Assembly: GCF_003285015.1 (NCBI RefSeq)
Contig: NZ_QMFB01000032.1
Coordinates: 24,532 to 88,531, forward strand
Reading direction: 5' to 3'
From: Paenibacillus contaminans
GTDB lineage: Bacteria; Bacillota; Bacilli; Paenibacillales; NBRC-103111
DNA: 64,000 bases
Shown here piece by piece: positions 62,282 to 64,000 of this stretch. A program made the translations under genes and the position numbers. The notes beneath the pieces were generated by a model that worked only from the letters and a program-made list of their open reading frames with translations, made no database searches and had not been told where the DNA came from. Numbering within the stretch: the first letter of the stretch is position 1; each line of letters opens with the position of its first letter.

Positions 62282-63082
62282 TTAAAGCTTCGCGACGATC
62301 CGCTCGGGATGCGTGTAAACGTTCATGCTGCCGCTGCGGATAAAGCCGACTGCGGTAATGCCCAAGTCATGCGCAAGCTCGAGTGCCAGATCCGTCGGCG
62401 CCGATTTGGAGAGCAGGATGCCTGCGCCGATTTTGGCTGTCTTCAGCACGACCTCCGACGAAATGCGGCCGCTGAATGCGAGCGCTTTATCAGCCGCAGG
62501 TATGCCGTTTCGCAGCATATGGCCGAATATTTTATCCAGCGCGTTATGACGGCCGATGTCGGTGCGCGCCGCTAGCAGCTCATCGGGCGTACAGAGCCCG
62601 GCATTATGCAGGCCGCCGGTTCGCTGAAAGCCCGCGGAGCCGTTCTGCAGCTTCGCCATCAAGTCGAAGCATTGCTCGGGCGATATTTGCAGCCGGGTCA
62701 TGACCGTTTTGGCCGTTCGGACGTCATTGTGAAAATAAAACTGCCGGCTTTTGCCGCAGCAGGAGCCGATAAATCTTTTGGCATAATAGTCTTTGCCGAT
62801 GGATTGCTTGCGCGTCAGCTCTACGTCGACGAATCCCCGCGATTCGTCAAGCCGCAGACCGGCGATATCGTCCATGCGGCGGATAACCGCCTCGGATGCG
62901 AGAAAGCCGATCGTCATATCCGTCAAGTCGCTTGGCGTACAGACGATCGTAGCGAATTCTTCGCCGTCGAGCCGAATCGTCAATGGCAGCTCGGCAGCGA
63001 TTTCATCGTCGATTTCCGTAAACGTCCCGCCGCCGTATTTATGGATCGTCCATTTGACGGTTTCTTCCCGATTCCCGCTCAT
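62282..63082 (-). CDS. fdhD: Formate dehydrogenase accessory sulfurtransferase FdhD
   Basis: The 266-residue protein passes sulfur to the bis-MGD cofactor of molybdenum formate dehydrogenases. It has the paired cysteines of the GSCCGKSRQF loop, TGGLHNAGLC, DIGRHNALDKIFG and SGRISSEVVLKTAKIGAGIL. AGGAGG lies before the ATG. It lies 39 bp downstream of the oxidoreductase gene it presumably serves, on the same strand. Confidence 0.94.
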   Translation of the reverse strand: MSGNREETVKWTIHKYGGGTFTEIDDEIAAELPLTIRLDGEEFATIVCTPSDLTDMTIGFLASEAVIRRMDDIAGLRLDESRGFVDVELTRKQSIGKDYYAKRFIGSCCGKSRQFYFHNDVRTAKTVMTRLQISPEQCFDLMAKLQNGSAGFQRTGGLHNAGLCTPDELLAARTDIGRHNALDKIFGHMLRNGIPAADKALAFSGRISSEVVLKTAKIGAGILLSKSAPTDLALELAHDLGITAVGFIRSGSMNVYTHPERIVAKL

Positions 63083-63121
63083 TCCGGTTCCTCCTTGCCT
63101 GCGTGCGATATCCTGCAGCCG

Positions 63122-64000
63122 TTACTCCGGCTCCGTTTCGAGCTCGGCGATGCGCCGTTCCACGTACTTCGTATCTTTAAAGGCGTGAAACGTTTCGGCC
63201 TTTTCGAGAATGACCGTGGTGTTATATTCCGGGATGCCGGCGAAAGGCTCGTAAACGCCCTTCGGAAGCAGAGCGTTCCCCTCCGGCCAGTATAAGGCGA
63301 TGTTGCCTTCGCGAATCATGTCGAATTTGGCGCGGCCGTGGAAAACCCCGTACCGGTTATAGGCGACGATAGCGTCCCCCTCGCGTATGCCGAGCGCGCG
63401 CGCGTCGGATTTATGAAGCAGCACGTCGAAACGGTCTGCGGCATTGAAAGGATCCGTATCGCTGTACACCATCGAATTAAACTGTTTGCCCCGGCGCGTC
63501 GTGACGAAGAAATGCCCCTCATGCTTGCGGAGCTCGGGCAGCTCGATGGGCAGCAGCCGGCCGCGCCGGTCGGGCGTCGGGCAGACGCCTCCTTCGCACA
63601 GATAGGCGTTGCCCCATTGGAAAACGTCGCCCTTCTTGCGCAGATGCTGGACGCCGTCGTAATAAGGAGCGGCGGTTGCGATCTCGTCGCGGATGGCCTG
63701 TGCGCTCGAAAGACTGTCCAGCGCAGGATGCCCCGGCTTTACCCTCGCCGCAAGATCGGCGTAAATACGCCATTCGGCGCGGGCTTCGCCCATGCGTCCG
63801 CCCGCGATTTCGGGCGAGAAGTAGACCATTCGCTCAGTCGATGTCGACGTTCCGCCGCCCGGCTGCTCGTAGCGGGTCATCGCGGGCAGCACGAGGACCG
63901 CTTCCTTCGCGTCCGCGAGCGTGGACGTATTGAGAATGATGTCCTGGTGGACGCGGATATCGACCGATTCCAGACAGCGCCCGATAAAAGCCGGATCGGG
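63122..64000 (-). CDS. Molybdopterin oxidoreductase alpha subunit (FdhF/YdeP-like), 3' part
   Basis: The last 292 codons of a larger gene are in the window; the frame is open to the right edge and the start lies outside. Visible features are VHQDIILNTSTLADAKEAVL, LPAMTRYEQPGGGTSTSTER and the C-terminal cofactor-binding barrel (FNSMVYSDTDPF; LHKSDARALGIREGDAIVAY). This matches the FdhF/YdeP-like branch. The FdhD gene next to it suggests a formate-dehydrogenase-like enzyme, but the active-site Cys/Sec region is not visible. Confidence 0.85.
   Translation of the reverse strand, partial: PDPAFIGRCLESVDIRVHQDIILNTSTLADAKEAVLVLPAMTRYEQPGGGTSTSTERMVYFSPEIAGGRMGEARAEWRIYADLAARVKPGHPALDSLSSAQAIRDEIATAAPYYDGVQHLRKKGDVFQWGNAYLCEGGVCPTPDRRGRLLPIELPELRKHEGHFFVTTRRGKQFNSMVYSDTDPFNAADRFDVLLHKSDARALGIREGDAIVAYNRYGVFHGRAKFDMIREGNIALYWPEGNALLPKGVYEPFAGIPEYNTTVILEKAETFHAFKDTKYVERRIAELETEPE

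Overview
The window looks like a chromosomal segment of a moderately high-GC, spore-former-type Firmicute of the Paenibacillaceae (Paenibacillus/Cohnella-like). The reasons are a YesM/YesN-type two-component pair beside an Lpl-type sugar ABC importer, AGGAGG-type ribosome binding sites before most genes, frequent GTG and TTG starts, and Firmicute housekeeping proteins (YneF, UPF0374, FabI, MarC). No rRNA, tRNA, CRISPR array, prophage or insertion sequence was recognised. Family calls come from reading the translations; no database search was run.

Layout. 1-345: edge of a 51-bp tandem repeat array. 0.5-17.5 kb: carbohydrate region with an oxidoreductase/ThuA pair, an AraC regulator, a response regulator/histidine kinase pair with a promoter and a cre-like site, an LplABC-type importer, a 1243-residue heparinase-like polysaccharide lyase, an esterase-like hydrolase and a class I xylose isomerase behind a palindromic operator. 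17.5-18.7 kb: gene-free stretch with a multi-arm palindromic element, TGAGGCAAAC repeats, two cre-like boxes and a dispersed repeat. 18.7-25.6 kb: housekeeping genes (GNAT, UPF0374 phosphatase, RNase HI, QueG, HD-GYP variant, MarC, YneF, TetR, FolE). 25.7-26.1 kb: a second 51-bp array related to the first. 26.8-34.6 kb: a chemosensory operon (MCP, CheW, CheA with an extra CheW domain) running into STAS and RsbW-like genes, with a sensor-LuxR regulator upstream. 34.9-45 kb: IclR regulator, an uncharacterised two-part protein, a Cof phosphatase, a GNAT/MccF-type fusion, a PhnP-like MBL protein, CidA/CidB-like membrane pair, CoaA, a lipoprotein, an esterase and a small ABM-fold monooxygenase under a dual operator. 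45.3-55.3 kb: aconitase, amidase, Ddl, UvsE, FabI, a TSUP permease and an inositol-phosphatase-family enzyme. 55.4-62.2 kb: ehuBCDA-ectABCD, coupling uptake and synthesis of ectoine/hydroxyectoine. 62.3-64 kb: fdhD and the 3' part of a molybdopterin oxidoreductase gene.

How the parts work together. The first 17 kb reads as a polysaccharide-use locus: extracellular lyase, importer, sensor pair and intracellular oxidoreductase/isomerase steps, with signs of catabolite control. The ehu-ect cluster is a self-contained osmoprotection module behind a leader with several potential hairpins. The most distinctive systems are the adaptation-less chemosensory/partner-switch operon, the GNAT/MccF-type fusion, and the two related 51-bp arrays, each placed just beyond the terminator of the gene before it and sharing a 17-residue peptide pattern.
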